A DNA stretch of 64,000 nt, taken from contig NZ_CP100445.1 in assembly GCF_024227435.1 (NCBI RefSeq), positions 248,001-312,000 of the forward strand, written 5' to 3'. Of the stretch, positions 34,135 through 42,205 are shown piece after piece. Position 1 is the stretch's first letter. Every line of letters starts with the position of its first letter. The DNA is from Natrinema caseinilyticum. GTDB lineage: Archaea; Halobacteriota; Halobacteria; Halobacteriales; Natrialbaceae. The notes beneath the pieces are model-generated. The model made no database searches. It was given only the letters and a program-made list of their open reading frames with translations, and was not told where the DNA came from. The position numbers and the translations under genes were made by a program.

Positions 34135-34824
34135 ATGACGGAAGCACTGTTCGTCGTCAGCGAGGAAGGGTACTGGGGAGAAGAATGCGTCGAGCCCCTC
34201 GAGACGCTTTCTGAAGCGGGAATCGAGATTACGGTCGCGACCCCGTCGGGGAGTCCGCCGGTGATCGACGAACGATCGATCGATCCCGACCAGGTCGGCG
34301 AAGAAACCGCCGAGCACGTCCGTGAGGTCCACGAGACCGACGAGCGACTGAACGATCCGATCCCGGTCGCACAGGCCGACGCCGAGGGGTACGACGCCGT
34401 CGTCTTCCCCGGCGGCCACGGCACGGCGTGGGACATCAACCAGGACAAACACGCCCGCGGACTCCTCCGCGATATCGTCGAGGGCGACGGCAAGGCGCTC
34501 GTCGTCTGTCACGCCGTCGGCATGCTCGCGTTCGCCCGCGACAGCCACGGCGCGTTCATCGTCAACGGTCGCGACGTGACCGGATTCCCCAACGAGTGGG
34601 AGGAGGGCATCGTCGACGAGGCGGACCGAATGCCCGACGGTCGCAAGCTGCCCTACTGGGTCGAAGACGAAGTGACGGCGGCGGGTGGCAACTGGGACGC
34701 CGAACTCGACGCCGACACCAGCGTCACCGTCGACGGCGACCTCATCACCGGCCGCGGCCCCGGCTCCTCGAGCGCGGCCGCCGAAACCCTGCTCGAAGAA
34801 CTCGGCATCGAACTCGAGGCCTGA
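34135..34824 (+). CDS. DJ-1/PfpI-family protein (Hsp31-like)
   Basis: This 229-residue protein has the class I glutamine-amidotransferase-like fold. The nucleophile elbow reads LVVCHAVGML with Cys about 125, the acidic residue lies in SEEGYWGEE, and the helper loop reads VVFPGGHGTAWD. Hsp31-type members act as glyoxalases or deglycases or as holding chaperones, which suits its position next to Hsp20. It is divergent from hsp20, with about 145 bases between. Confidence 0.88.
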   Translation: MTEALFVVSEEGYWGEECVEPLETLSEAGIEITVATPSGSPPVIDERSIDPDQVGEETAEHVREVHETDERLNDPIPVAQADAEGYDAVVFPGGHGTAWDINQDKHARGLLRDIVEGDGKALVVCHAVGMLAFARDSHGAFIVNGRDVTGFPNEWEEGIVDEADRMPDGRKLPYWVEDEVTAAGGNWDAELDADTSVTVDGDLITGRGPGSSSAAAETLLEELGIELEA

Positions 34825-34963
34825 ACTGACCGCGCTCCGAATCGCGTCGGCGATTGTCCCGTTTCTCTGCGTTGGTCAGAGACGGTACCGGTTCCTGCCG
34901 ACGACTCCGGGACGGAACGTCTCTCCGCAAATCGTTCGCGGACGAGGCTCCAAATCAGTCCCT

Positions 34964-34971
34964 TTTTACAC
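34964..34971 (+). promoter_or_regulatory. TATA-like box of the small acidic protein
   Basis: CTTTTTAC lies about 25 bases before the ATG at 34993. Confidence 0.45.
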
Positions 34972-34992
34972 GCCGCCGGGGAAGCACCCCCT

Positions 34993-35196
34993 ATGAGCTT
35001 CGAGGAAGACGACCGCGTCGTTCTGCACGACGAGCACAGCGAATTCGACGGCGAAACCGGCACCGTAACCCAGACGATGGAGTCGATGTTCGGTGACGTC
35101 ACGTACACCATCAGCTTCGACGACGGTCAGGAGGCCGGCGTCCCCGAGGACGACCTCGAGGCGGCCGACGACGTTGCGGACGCGGACGAGGAGTAG
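34993..35196 (+). CDS. Small acidic KOW/DUF1918-like protein
   Basis: This 67-residue beta-rich protein reads like a single small barrel: EDDRVVLHDEHSEFDGETGTVTQT, then DVTYTISFDDGQEAGVPEDDL. The G-x-G-x-V turn and length resemble KOW or DUF1918-type barrels found in haloarchaea. The C-terminus is almost all Asp/Glu/Ala. A nucleic-acid or protein contact role is possible; nothing more can be said. Confidence 0.7.
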   Translation: MSFEEDDRVVLHDEHSEFDGETGTVTQTMESMFGDVTYTISFDDGQEAGVPEDDLEAADDVADADEE

Positions 35197-35337
35197 CCAC
35201 CGCGTGCGGGCCGGCGCTGTCGCTCGGGACCGGCCACCGAATGGCACCACTGAATCGAACCGTCGCCACAATCCAGTCCGACACGACCGAGTCCGGCCCA
35301 CTACCGGCCCGATAACGCACATCACTTCGACCCGCAG

Positions 35338-35775
35338 ATGCCACAGATCCCGTTACACTACGTCGATTTGCGAACGTTCTGCTACGCCACCGAGGACGAA
35401 AAGCGCGTCGAGCAAGCGCTTCGGACCTTTCTCCCGGAGGAATTCGAAATCGACCGCGCCGAGAGCGAGGGCCACTACGGCGACCGCATCCTCGTCCTCT
35501 CGGCCCGCGTCGAGAAGGCGGACGACGTCCGACACGTCCTCTCGCGTCTCGCGGACCTCGAGACGTTCGACCAGTTGATCGACGAACTCGACGAGCGGGT
35601 CACCGAGAACACCGAACTGTTTCTGCGATTCGACAAACAGGCCGCCTTCGAAGGAGCGGTCCGCCTCGGCGACGGCATCACGTTCCGTGCGAAGGTCGAG
35701 GCCTATCCCGCGAAGAAAGAACAGGCGGTCGAAAACGCCAGAGCGGTCCTCGAGCGGCTTCGGGACGAGGAGTAG
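35338..35775 (+). CDS. RNA-binding protein of the COG1325 type
   Basis: This 145-residue protein matches archaeal RNA-binding, exosome-associated-type proteins (IPLHYVDLRTFCYATEDEKRVEQALRTFLP, then HYGDRILVLSARVEKADDVRHVL and FLRFDKQAAFEGAVRLG..ITFRAKVEAYPAK). The family is conserved in archaea with two similar alpha-beta halves. Its RNA partner is unknown. It is probably transcribed alone. Confidence 0.8.
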   Translation: MPQIPLHYVDLRTFCYATEDEKRVEQALRTFLPEEFEIDRAESEGHYGDRILVLSARVEKADDVRHVLSRLADLETFDQLIDELDERVTENTELFLRFDKQAAFEGAVRLGDGITFRAKVEAYPAKKEQAVENARAVLERLRDEE

Positions 35776-35938
35776 CCACGTGAATCGAGAGGCGCCCCGT
35801 CCACCGAGACGCAGTCTCCGGACGTCGAGACTGTGCCGACGTCGGCCGAAACGTGACTGACCACAGCCGCCTGTGCCGTTCGATATCGCCGGCACTGGCC
35901 CGGATACGGGGTCCGTTTCGCCGATTGCAAAGCCCTTT

Positions 35939-35952
35939 TGACTGGCCAGTCA
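35939..35952. promoter_or_regulatory. 14-bp palindrome, likely TetR operator
   Basis: TGACTGGCCAGTCA is a perfect palindrome 26-39 bases before the ATG of the TetR gene, where it overlaps the expected TATA/BRE region (CTTTTGACTGG). TetR proteins usually bind such sites and repress their own operon. Confidence 0.65.
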
Positions 35953-35977
35953 GTAAGTTCGAGTAGTACCTTCCTGA

Positions 35978-36679
35978 ATGACGGACGAGACGATTGCGGA
36001 TCTCATGGAGGCGACGTACCGAGCGCTGTGCAAACACGGCTACGCGGAGCTGACGATGCAGGATATCGCCGCCGAATCGGACAAGAGCAAGGGGACGTTG
36101 CACTACCACTTCGAGGGCAAACAGGACCTCCTCGAGTCGTTTCTGGAGTATCTGCTGGAGGAATTCGAGGCGCGAACCGAGACGACTCCGGGCGAGACGC
36201 CGGCCGAACGACTCCACGAGTTTCTCGACGAACTGCTGACGCCGGCCGACGAGGACTCCGCCGAAGAATTTCGAACGGCGCTGCTCGAGATCAAGGCCCA
36301 GTCGCCGTACAACGACGCCTACCGCGAGCGTCTTGGCGAGTTCGACAGCGCGCTCCACGACCGAATCGCGGGCCTCGTCGCGGACGGCCGCGAGGCGGGG
36401 GAATTTCGCGAGGACGTCGACCCGGACGAGACGGCAGATTTCCTGGTGACGCTGTTCAACGGCGCGCAGACGCGAGCGGCCGCGGTCGATCGGTCACCCG
36501 AACTGACGAAATGTCACGTCCACGCGTACATCGACGAAACGCTTCGACCGACTGACTCGAGCGAACGAGGTGACGGGGCCGCGAGTTGCGCCGAGTGGCG
36601 GACTGAAACGGAGACGGACGTGGAGGCGAAATCGGAGACGGACGTGGAGGCGGAGACGGACACGGAGGCGGGCGAATGA
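35978..36679 (+). CDS. TetR/AcrR-family repressor of the MATE operon
   Basis: This 233-residue protein has an N-terminal helix-turn-helix (ALCKHGYAELTMQDIAAESDKSKGTLHYHFEGKQDLLESF, residues about 15-55, TetR_N) and a helical ligand domain. A Glu/Thr-rich tail follows, with an internal repeat of ETDVEA (bases about 36610-36675). Its stop overlaps the MATE start (ATGA), and a palindrome lies in its promoter. By analogy it senses a toxic compound and releases its own operon. Confidence 0.9.
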   Translation: MTDETIADLMEATYRALCKHGYAELTMQDIAAESDKSKGTLHYHFEGKQDLLESFLEYLLEEFEARTETTPGETPAERLHEFLDELLTPADEDSAEEFRTALLEIKAQSPYNDAYRERLGEFDSALHDRIAGLVADGREAGEFREDVDPDETADFLVTLFNGAQTRAAAVDRSPELTKCHVHAYIDETLRPTDSSERGDGAASCAEWRTETETDVEAKSETDVEAETDTEAGE

Positions 36680-38151
36680 GTCTCCTCGATCGGCTCGTCA
36701 GCTGGTTTCAGCGGCGGGTCTACGGACGATTCACGGGACTGTTCAAGGGTCGAGACGAGTTCGATCTGACCTCGGGTGACATCGCTCGGCCGCTGTTCTA
36801 CCTGTCGCTGCCAATTATCGTGACGAACTTGCTGCAGACCGCGTACAACCTCATCGACACGTTCTGGCTCGGCCAGTACAGCACGGAGGCGCTGGCGGCG
36901 ATCAGTTTCGCGTTCCCGATGGTGTTCCTGTTGATCTCGGTCGGAATGGGACTGTCCGTCGCCGGGAGCGTCCTCGTCGCTCAGCATATCGGCGCGGACG
37001 AGGAAGCCGAGGCGGAATACGCCGCCTCTCAGACCGTCGCGCTGTCGCTGCTCGGCGCAGTGATCCTCGGACTCGTCGGCTACGTCTTCGTCGAGGAACT
37101 GCTCGGCCTCCTCGGCGCATCGCAGGACGTGTTGCCGCTGGCGACCGAGTACATGCAGGTCATCTCGCTCGGCATGGCCTTCATGTTCGGCTTTTTCGTC
37201 TTTATCGCGCTCATGCGGGGCTACGGCGACACGATCACACCGATGCTGGTCATGTTCGGCTCCGTCCTCCTCAACGTCGTCCTCGACCCCTTCCTGATCT
37301 TCGGCTGGGGTCCGTTTCCCGAACTGGGCATTCAGGGCGCGGCTATCGCGACGGTCTTCTCGCGGGCCCTCGCGCTCGCCGTCGGGCTGGCGATCATGTT
37401 TCGCGGGGCCCGGGGCGTCCGCATCCGGCTCCGACAGATGCGCCCCGATCTCTCCTTCGCGAAAAAGCTCGTCGGGATCGGGTTTCCGGCATCGATCGAG
37501 GGCATGGGTCGCGCGCTCTCGATCAACTTACTACTGGTGATCGTCGGATTCTTTCCCACGTACGTCGTCGCCGCGTACGGAATCGGGACGCGGGTGTTCT
37601 CGGTGATCTTCCTCCCGGCGATCGCGGTCGCCCGCGGCGTCGAGACGATGACCGGCCAGAACGTCGGCGCGGGCAAACCGGAGCGAGCGAAAGCCGCCGC
37701 CGACTTCGCGGCTCGAACCACGTTCATCGTCCTCGGCGCGCTGGGAGTCGTCGCGTGGGTCGGCGCAGAGCCGATCATCGCCGCGTTCACCGACGACGCG
37801 CAGGTCATCGAGGTCGGCGTGACGTTCCTCCGGTACGTCGCGCCATCGTTCGGTTTCATCGGCGTCATGCGGGCCTACAACGGCAGCTTCCGGGGGACCG
37901 GAAAGACGCTCACCGCGGCCGGGATCGTGCTGGTGATCTACGGTCTCGTGCGCCTTCCCATCGCGGCGACGCTCTCGCAATCGGCCCTCGGCTATCGGGG
38001 GATCTGGCTCGCGTTCGCCGCGTCGAACGTCCTCGGTGCCGGTCTCGCCTACGGCTGGTACCGCCGGGGAACCTGGCGTCGCGTCGACGTGACCGGCGGG
38101 CCTGCCGCTCCCGGCCTGGGCGACGACGTCGAACCGAGTACCGACGATTGA
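36676..38151 (+). CDS. MATE-family multidrug efflux protein
   Basis: This 491-residue membrane protein has twelve predicted helices in two MatE halves (PLFYLSLPIIVTNLLQTAYNLIDTFWLGQYST in the first, GIGFPASIEGMGRALSINLLL in the second). MATE proteins export cationic drugs against a Na+ or H+ gradient. It is translated from a start overlapping the TetR stop. The TetR regulator and palindrome upstream make it a regulated efflux operon. A GGCGTTTTTGCC stretch about 60 bases after the stop may end transcription. Confidence 0.93.
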   Translation: MSLLDRLVSWFQRRVYGRFTGLFKGRDEFDLTSGDIARPLFYLSLPIIVTNLLQTAYNLIDTFWLGQYSTEALAAISFAFPMVFLLISVGMGLSVAGSVLVAQHIGADEEAEAEYAASQTVALSLLGAVILGLVGYVFVEELLGLLGASQDVLPLATEYMQVISLGMAFMFGFFVFIALMRGYGDTITPMLVMFGSVLLNVVLDPFLIFGWGPFPELGIQGAAIATVFSRALALAVGLAIMFRGARGVRIRLRQMRPDLSFAKKLVGIGFPASIEGMGRALSINLLLVIVGFFPTYVVAAYGIGTRVFSVIFLPAIAVARGVETMTGQNVGAGKPERAKAAADFAARTTFIVLGALGVVAWVGAEPIIAAFTDDAQVIEVGVTFLRYVAPSFGFIGVMRAYNGSFRGTGKTLTAAGIVLVIYGLVRLPIAATLSQSALGYRGIWLAFAASNVLGAGLAYGWYRRGTWRRVDVTGGPAAPGLGDDVEPSTDD

Positions 38152-38237
38152 GCCCACACGATACCCCCGCTCCTCGAGCAGCGATCACTGCGTCGTCGAA
38201 CGGGGCGTTTTTGCCGTCCGCGCCAGAGACGTGAGGT

Positions 38238-40007
38238 ATGCACGTTTCTGTCGTGGCCGACGATCCGGTTCGAGAGGCAGTCGTCGCCGCACTCGACGAC
38301 GTCGATATCGACGTTCGCGAGACCGACCCGGGGGCGCTGGTCGACGCGCGCTTCGCCGTCGTCGGCGACGTCGTCGGTTCGTCGTCGTTCGACCGGGCGA
38401 ACGAAGCCGCACGTGAAGGCTCCACGCCGTGGATAGCGGTCGAAATTGGCGGCGTCGGCGGCCACTCGTTACCGGCCGTCGATGCCGCCGTAACCGGCTT
38501 TGCGCCCGCGACCGGCTGTTTCGACTGTCTCCGCGCCAGAGTCACGTCGAACACAGAGGCCGAGGACGTAGCGGAGAGGCCCCAGGCAGATCGGAGCGCA
38601 GCGCGACTCGCCGGGGCGATCGCCGGTCGGGAGTGCGTCCGCGTCCTCTCGGGGGACGACGGCTCGATCGTCGGGCAGGTTCGAGAAGTTCCACACGCTC
38701 GACGGCCCTTGTTGCCAGTCCCCGGTTGCGAGTGCAGCGATGGGTCGCGAGATCGGACGCTCGACCGAGACGCCGACACGCTCTCGCTCGATGAGGCCGT
38801 CGAGCACGCGGAAAGCGCGATCGACGACCGGATCGGCCCGGTATCGAGCATCGGCGAAATCGAATCCTTCCCGGCCCCCTACTATCTCGCGACGGTCGCG
38901 GATACGACGGCGTTTAGCGACGCGAGCGCCCCGCAGCAGGCGGCCGGCGTCGCGGACGACTGGAACGCGGCGCTGATGAAAGCCGTCGGCGAGGGCCTCG
39001 AGCGATACTGTGCCGGCGTCTATCGCGATTCAGACTTCGTCCACGGACGCGAGACCGATCTCGAAAACGCGGTTCCCCCGACGGCGCTCGTCCGGCCGGC
39101 GGACGCGCCCGCCTACGATTCGAGCGACGGACACCGCTGGGTTCCAGCCGAGAATCTGGAGACCGGCGAACCGGCGCACTTGCCAGCGGCGGCGGTCCAG
39201 TTCCCGCAACCGGGTGCGGAACTGGTTCCGCCGATCACGACCGGCCTGGGCCTCGGCTCCTCGACGGTCGACGCCCTGCTATCCGGGCTGACCGAGGTAC
39301 TCGAGCGTGACGCGACGATGCTCGCCTGGTACTCGACGTTCGAGCCTCTCGGGCTATCGGTCGATCAGCAGGCGTTCGAGACGCTCGAGCGACGCGCCCG
39401 GAGCGAAGGCTTATCCGTGACGCCGCTCCTCGTCACCCAGGATATCGACGTCCCCGTCGTGGCAGTGGCGGTCCATCGCGATCCGGACGGGTTCGACGGG
39501 CGAGCGTCGGATTCGGCCGCCGGTGGCGCCTGGCCGGCGTTCGCAGTCGGCTCGGCCGCCGGTCTCGACGCCGCTGCGGCCGCGACGTCGGCGCTCGAGG
39601 AAGCACTGCAGAACTGGCTGGAACTGCGGAGTCTCGGTCCCGAAGACGCTGCCGACGCGGGCGGCGCGATCGGCGAGTACGCGTCGTTCCCCGACCGCGC
39701 GCGGGCGTTCGTCGACGTCGAGCCCGCAGTCCCAGCGGCCAGCGTCGGGCCCGATTCCGTCCCGACCGGGCTCGATCGTCTCGAGTCGCTGTGTGCGCGG
39801 ACGGTCGACGCGGGATTGACACCGTACGCGACGCGATTGACGACTCGCGACGTCGATCAGATCGGGTTCGAGGCCGTTCGTGTCGTCGTTCCCGGCGCAC
39901 AGCCGCTTTTTACCAGTGACCCCTTCTTCGGCGATCGAGCGGAAGACGTCCCACGAGACCTCGGCTTCGAACCGAACCTCGAGCGGGCGTTTCATCCGTA
40001 TCCGTGA
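38238..40007 (+). CDS. YcaO-type protein with E1-like N-terminal zinc region
   Basis: This 589-residue protein has a short N-terminal Rossmann-like part with four Cys, C94/C97 (TGCFDCLRA) and C164/C166 (PGCECSDG), as in the zinc site of TOMM cyclodehydratase partners. The YcaO domain follows with its ATP/Mg motifs MKAVGEGLERYC, LTEVLERDATMLAW and ALEEALQNWLELR. YcaO enzymes use ATP to activate peptide backbone amides, making azolines or thioamides. The C-terminus HPYP is short and less Pro-rich than in azoline-forming enzymes. No precursor peptide, dehydrogenase or TfuA gene is adjacent, so its target is open. Confidence 0.82.
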   Translation: MHVSVVADDPVREAVVAALDDVDIDVRETDPGALVDARFAVVGDVVGSSSFDRANEAAREGSTPWIAVEIGGVGGHSLPAVDAAVTGFAPATGCFDCLRARVTSNTEAEDVAERPQADRSAARLAGAIAGRECVRVLSGDDGSIVGQVREVPHARRPLLPVPGCECSDGSRDRTLDRDADTLSLDEAVEHAESAIDDRIGPVSSIGEIESFPAPYYLATVADTTAFSDASAPQQAAGVADDWNAALMKAVGEGLERYCAGVYRDSDFVHGRETDLENAVPPTALVRPADAPAYDSSDGHRWVPAENLETGEPAHLPAAAVQFPQPGAELVPPITTGLGLGSSTVDALLSGLTEVLERDATMLAWYSTFEPLGLSVDQQAFETLERRARSEGLSVTPLLVTQDIDVPVVAVAVHRDPDGFDGRASDSAAGGAWPAFAVGSAAGLDAAAAATSALEEALQNWLELRSLGPEDAADAGGAIGEYASFPDRARAFVDVEPAVPAASVGPDSVPTGLDRLESLCARTVDAGLTPYATRLTTRDVDQIGFEAVRVVVPGAQPLFTSDPFFGDRAEDVPRDLGFEPNLERAFHPYP

Positions 40008-40138
40008 CTGGCGCGAACGGTCGCGTCCCGCTGGTCCGCGTTCGACGGCTCTCTCGCCCGTCGGTCGCGACGTCGTCGCTCACCGCGCGTCACGCGGTGC
40101 GGCCGTGACGCGCCGACGGTCCGCCTTCTCCTGCGAGA

Positions 40139-40645
40139 TTATCCCGTCTCAGAATCGGTGGTCGTGCCGTTCGTCTCAGAACCGGTCGCATTGTCGGTCG
40201 TCTCGACACCACCCGTTTCGGGTTCGCCGGCTGGACCGGATCCTCCACCGTCTTCCCGCTGGATGTCCAGTTTCAGACCGTCGTCGGGGATCCGGACGAC
40301 GACGAGGGTCGTACTCGGCGTGATCGTTCCTTCTTTGACTGCCAACCGCTCGCCGTCCTGTCCCAACTTCGTCGCGCGAAAGAGCTGTTCCGTCGCGTCG
40401 AGATGGGGCGACGTCGCCGATTGACCGGCCGTGATCGTGTAACTCTCGTCGTACGTTTGGCGGTCCGTCTCCGGATCGTAGGCCTCGAGCGTGAGGTTGT
40501 AGTACTGCTCCGCCTCGCTGTAGATCTCGACCGGCACCAGGCCCCGGAAATTCCCCTGGTAGTGTTCCTGTAGCGCCTCGACGCAACCGGAGAGGCTCAC
40601 GGTGGCGGCGACCCCGACGGAACGAAGTACCCTACGACGGTTCAC
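40139..40645 (-). CDS. Twin-arginine lipoprotein of unknown function
   Basis: This 168-residue protein begins NRRRVLRSVGVAATVSLSGC, with a twin-arginine motif directly followed by a lipobox Cys at about residue 20, so it should be exported folded and anchored by lipid. The mature part is beta-rich (LVPVEIYSEAEQYYNLTLEAYD, TTLVVVRIPDDGLKLDI) and ends in a Thr/Gly/Glu-rich tail. A GTG start at 40645 is assumed. It faces the YcaO gene tail-to-tail. Confidence 0.75.
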   Translation of the reverse strand: MNRRRVLRSVGVAATVSLSGCVEALQEHYQGNFRGLVPVEIYSEAEQYYNLTLEAYDPETDRQTYDESYTITAGQSATSPHLDATEQLFRATKLGQDGERLAVKEGTITPSTTLVVVRIPDDGLKLDIQREDGGGSGPAGEPETGGVETTDNATGSETNGTTTDSETG

Positions 40646-40759
40646 GTGCGGCGTTCGGGGTCGCACGACTGTAGGCGTTACTCTTCGTCCTTTGCTCCCT
40701 TGATCGTGATTGTCATCCTCTTCCATGAGATTTTTGAGTCGAGAGACGAATATCGGTTC

Positions 40760-41236
40760 ATGGAGAAAATCGCAATCGATGACGTCGACGTCGAAGTCAA
40801 TCCGATGGAAGTCCACTCGGTCAGACGGCCGGTCTCTGACGCGCTCGGATTTTCCGACTTCGCGATGAATTACTTCGAACTCGAGCCCGGCGAGTCGTTC
40901 TCCGGCGGACTGCACACCCATCACGATCAGGAAGAGGTTTTTTACATTCAGCAGGGAACTGCGACCTTCGACACCGAAGAGGGGGAGATCGCCGTGGACG
41001 AAGCGGAAGTAGTTCGATTTGCACCGGGCGACTTCCAGCACGGCTATAACGATACCGAGGAACGGGTCGTCGGCTTCGCATTCGGCGCGCCGAAGTCGAA
41101 ACACGACTGGGATCAGATCGAGTCGATGGTCTACTGCCAGGAATGCGAAGACGAACTCGGCCACGGCCTCGAACTCACTGATGACCAGGCGTTTCAGCTC
41201 ACGTGTACCGAGTGTGGAACCACGTTTACGCTCTGA
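40760..41236 (+). CDS. Cupin with C-terminal zinc ribbon
   Basis: This 158-residue protein has a cupin barrel (GGLHTHHDQEEVFYIQQGTATFDT with metal-ligand His and Glu, and FAPGDFQHGYN) and a short C-terminal zinc ribbon, CQECED..(about 30 residues)..CTECG. The cupin-ribbon union is found in haloarchaea; its substrate is unknown. The ATG at 40760 is preferred because codons before it do not fit the cupin. It is divergent from the lipoprotein gene. Confidence 0.8.
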   Translation: MEKIAIDDVDVEVNPMEVHSVRRPVSDALGFSDFAMNYFELEPGESFSGGLHTHHDQEEVFYIQQGTATFDTEEGEIAVDEAEVVRFAPGDFQHGYNDTEERVVGFAFGAPKSKHDWDQIESMVYCQECEDELGHGLELTDDQAFQLTCTECGTTFTL

Positions 41237-41418
41237 ATTCCGCCCTCTGGCAAATTTCTGCCGTCTGAGCGCGTGGACAGACGTCGGCGACAGACGAGTC
41301 ACGGCGGTAGACGGGTGCGGGCCACACGGGTCGCGGCGTCACACGGGGCGGCCTCGTCGCCGACCGGGTGTCGGAAATTAGCCGGAACCTTTTCACGAGG
41401 GACCGAAAGGATCTACGT

Positions 41419-42030
41419 ATGGCTACAGCAGACAGTTCGGCCGTGGGGATCGACACGACGCTTTTCATCACCGTCTCCGGGCCGCCGGGATGCGGGGCGA
41501 CGACGCTCTGTGAGCGTCTCTCAGAGGAAATGAATTGCCCGTTCGTCTCCGGTGGCGACATCTTCCGCGAACTCGCCGACGACCGCGACATGAGTCTCAA
41601 CCAGCTCACCGCGAAAGCGGACGAATCCGACGAGATCGATCGCGCGCTCGACCAGCGACTCCAGCAGATCGCCGAACAGTGGGGGATGGCCAACAAGCCG
41701 TTCATTCTCGAGTCCCGGTTGGCGGGCTGGCTGGCCGGTGAGCGAGCGGATCTCCGCATCTGGCTCGATGCGCCGGAAGACGTCCGTCTCGAGCGCATCG
41801 CCGATCGCGTCGAAACAGAAGCCGAAATGCGCGTTCGCGAGGTCAGCGAAGCCGGTCGCTACAGATCCTATTACGAGATCGATATCGACGACCGCGGGTT
41901 CTACGACTTGCATATCAATACCGCCCGCTGGTCCAAGAACGGCGTGTTCGCTCTCGTCCGCACCGCTATCGAGGAGTACGATCCCGAACTCGATGAGGGG
42001 GCCTTCACTACGCCCGCCGTAGATCTGTAG
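41419..42030 (+). CDS. Cytidylate-kinase-family protein
   Basis: This 203-residue P-loop kinase has Walker A VSGPPGCGATTLCERL (residues about 17-32), a substrate region FVSGGDIFRELADDRDMSLNQLT, and RSYYEIDIDDRGFYDLHINT, as in archaeal CMP kinases. Usual archaeal Cmk has GPPGSGKTT; here the P-loop Lys is replaced (GPPGCGATT, Ala in the Lys place), so phosphoryl transfer may be weak or changed. Otherwise the motif order is that of Cmk. It is monocistronic. Confidence 0.8.
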   Translation: MATADSSAVGIDTTLFITVSGPPGCGATTLCERLSEEMNCPFVSGGDIFRELADDRDMSLNQLTAKADESDEIDRALDQRLQQIAEQWGMANKPFILESRLAGWLAGERADLRIWLDAPEDVRLERIADRVETEAEMRVREVSEAGRYRSYYEIDIDDRGFYDLHINTARWSKNGVFALVRTAIEEYDPELDEGAFTTPAVDL

Positions 42031-42205
42031 CGGTCATCTCGACTCATCGACCGCTCGAACGGGGCCGTTCTCGGACACCCGAAAAGCGACGGAAGGCGGG
42101 CCAGGGACGATGCGCCGCAGGAAAACGTCGTCGGATTCATCACAATAGCGCCTTCTGTCGGGTGGTCGGGTCACCGCTCGAGTCAGGTGAGCCCCGGCCG
42201 GAGGA

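Noticed and set aside
36610-36675. Independent repeat element in the TetR gene
   Set aside because: The repeat is in frame and only extends the acidic tail; no sign of insertion.
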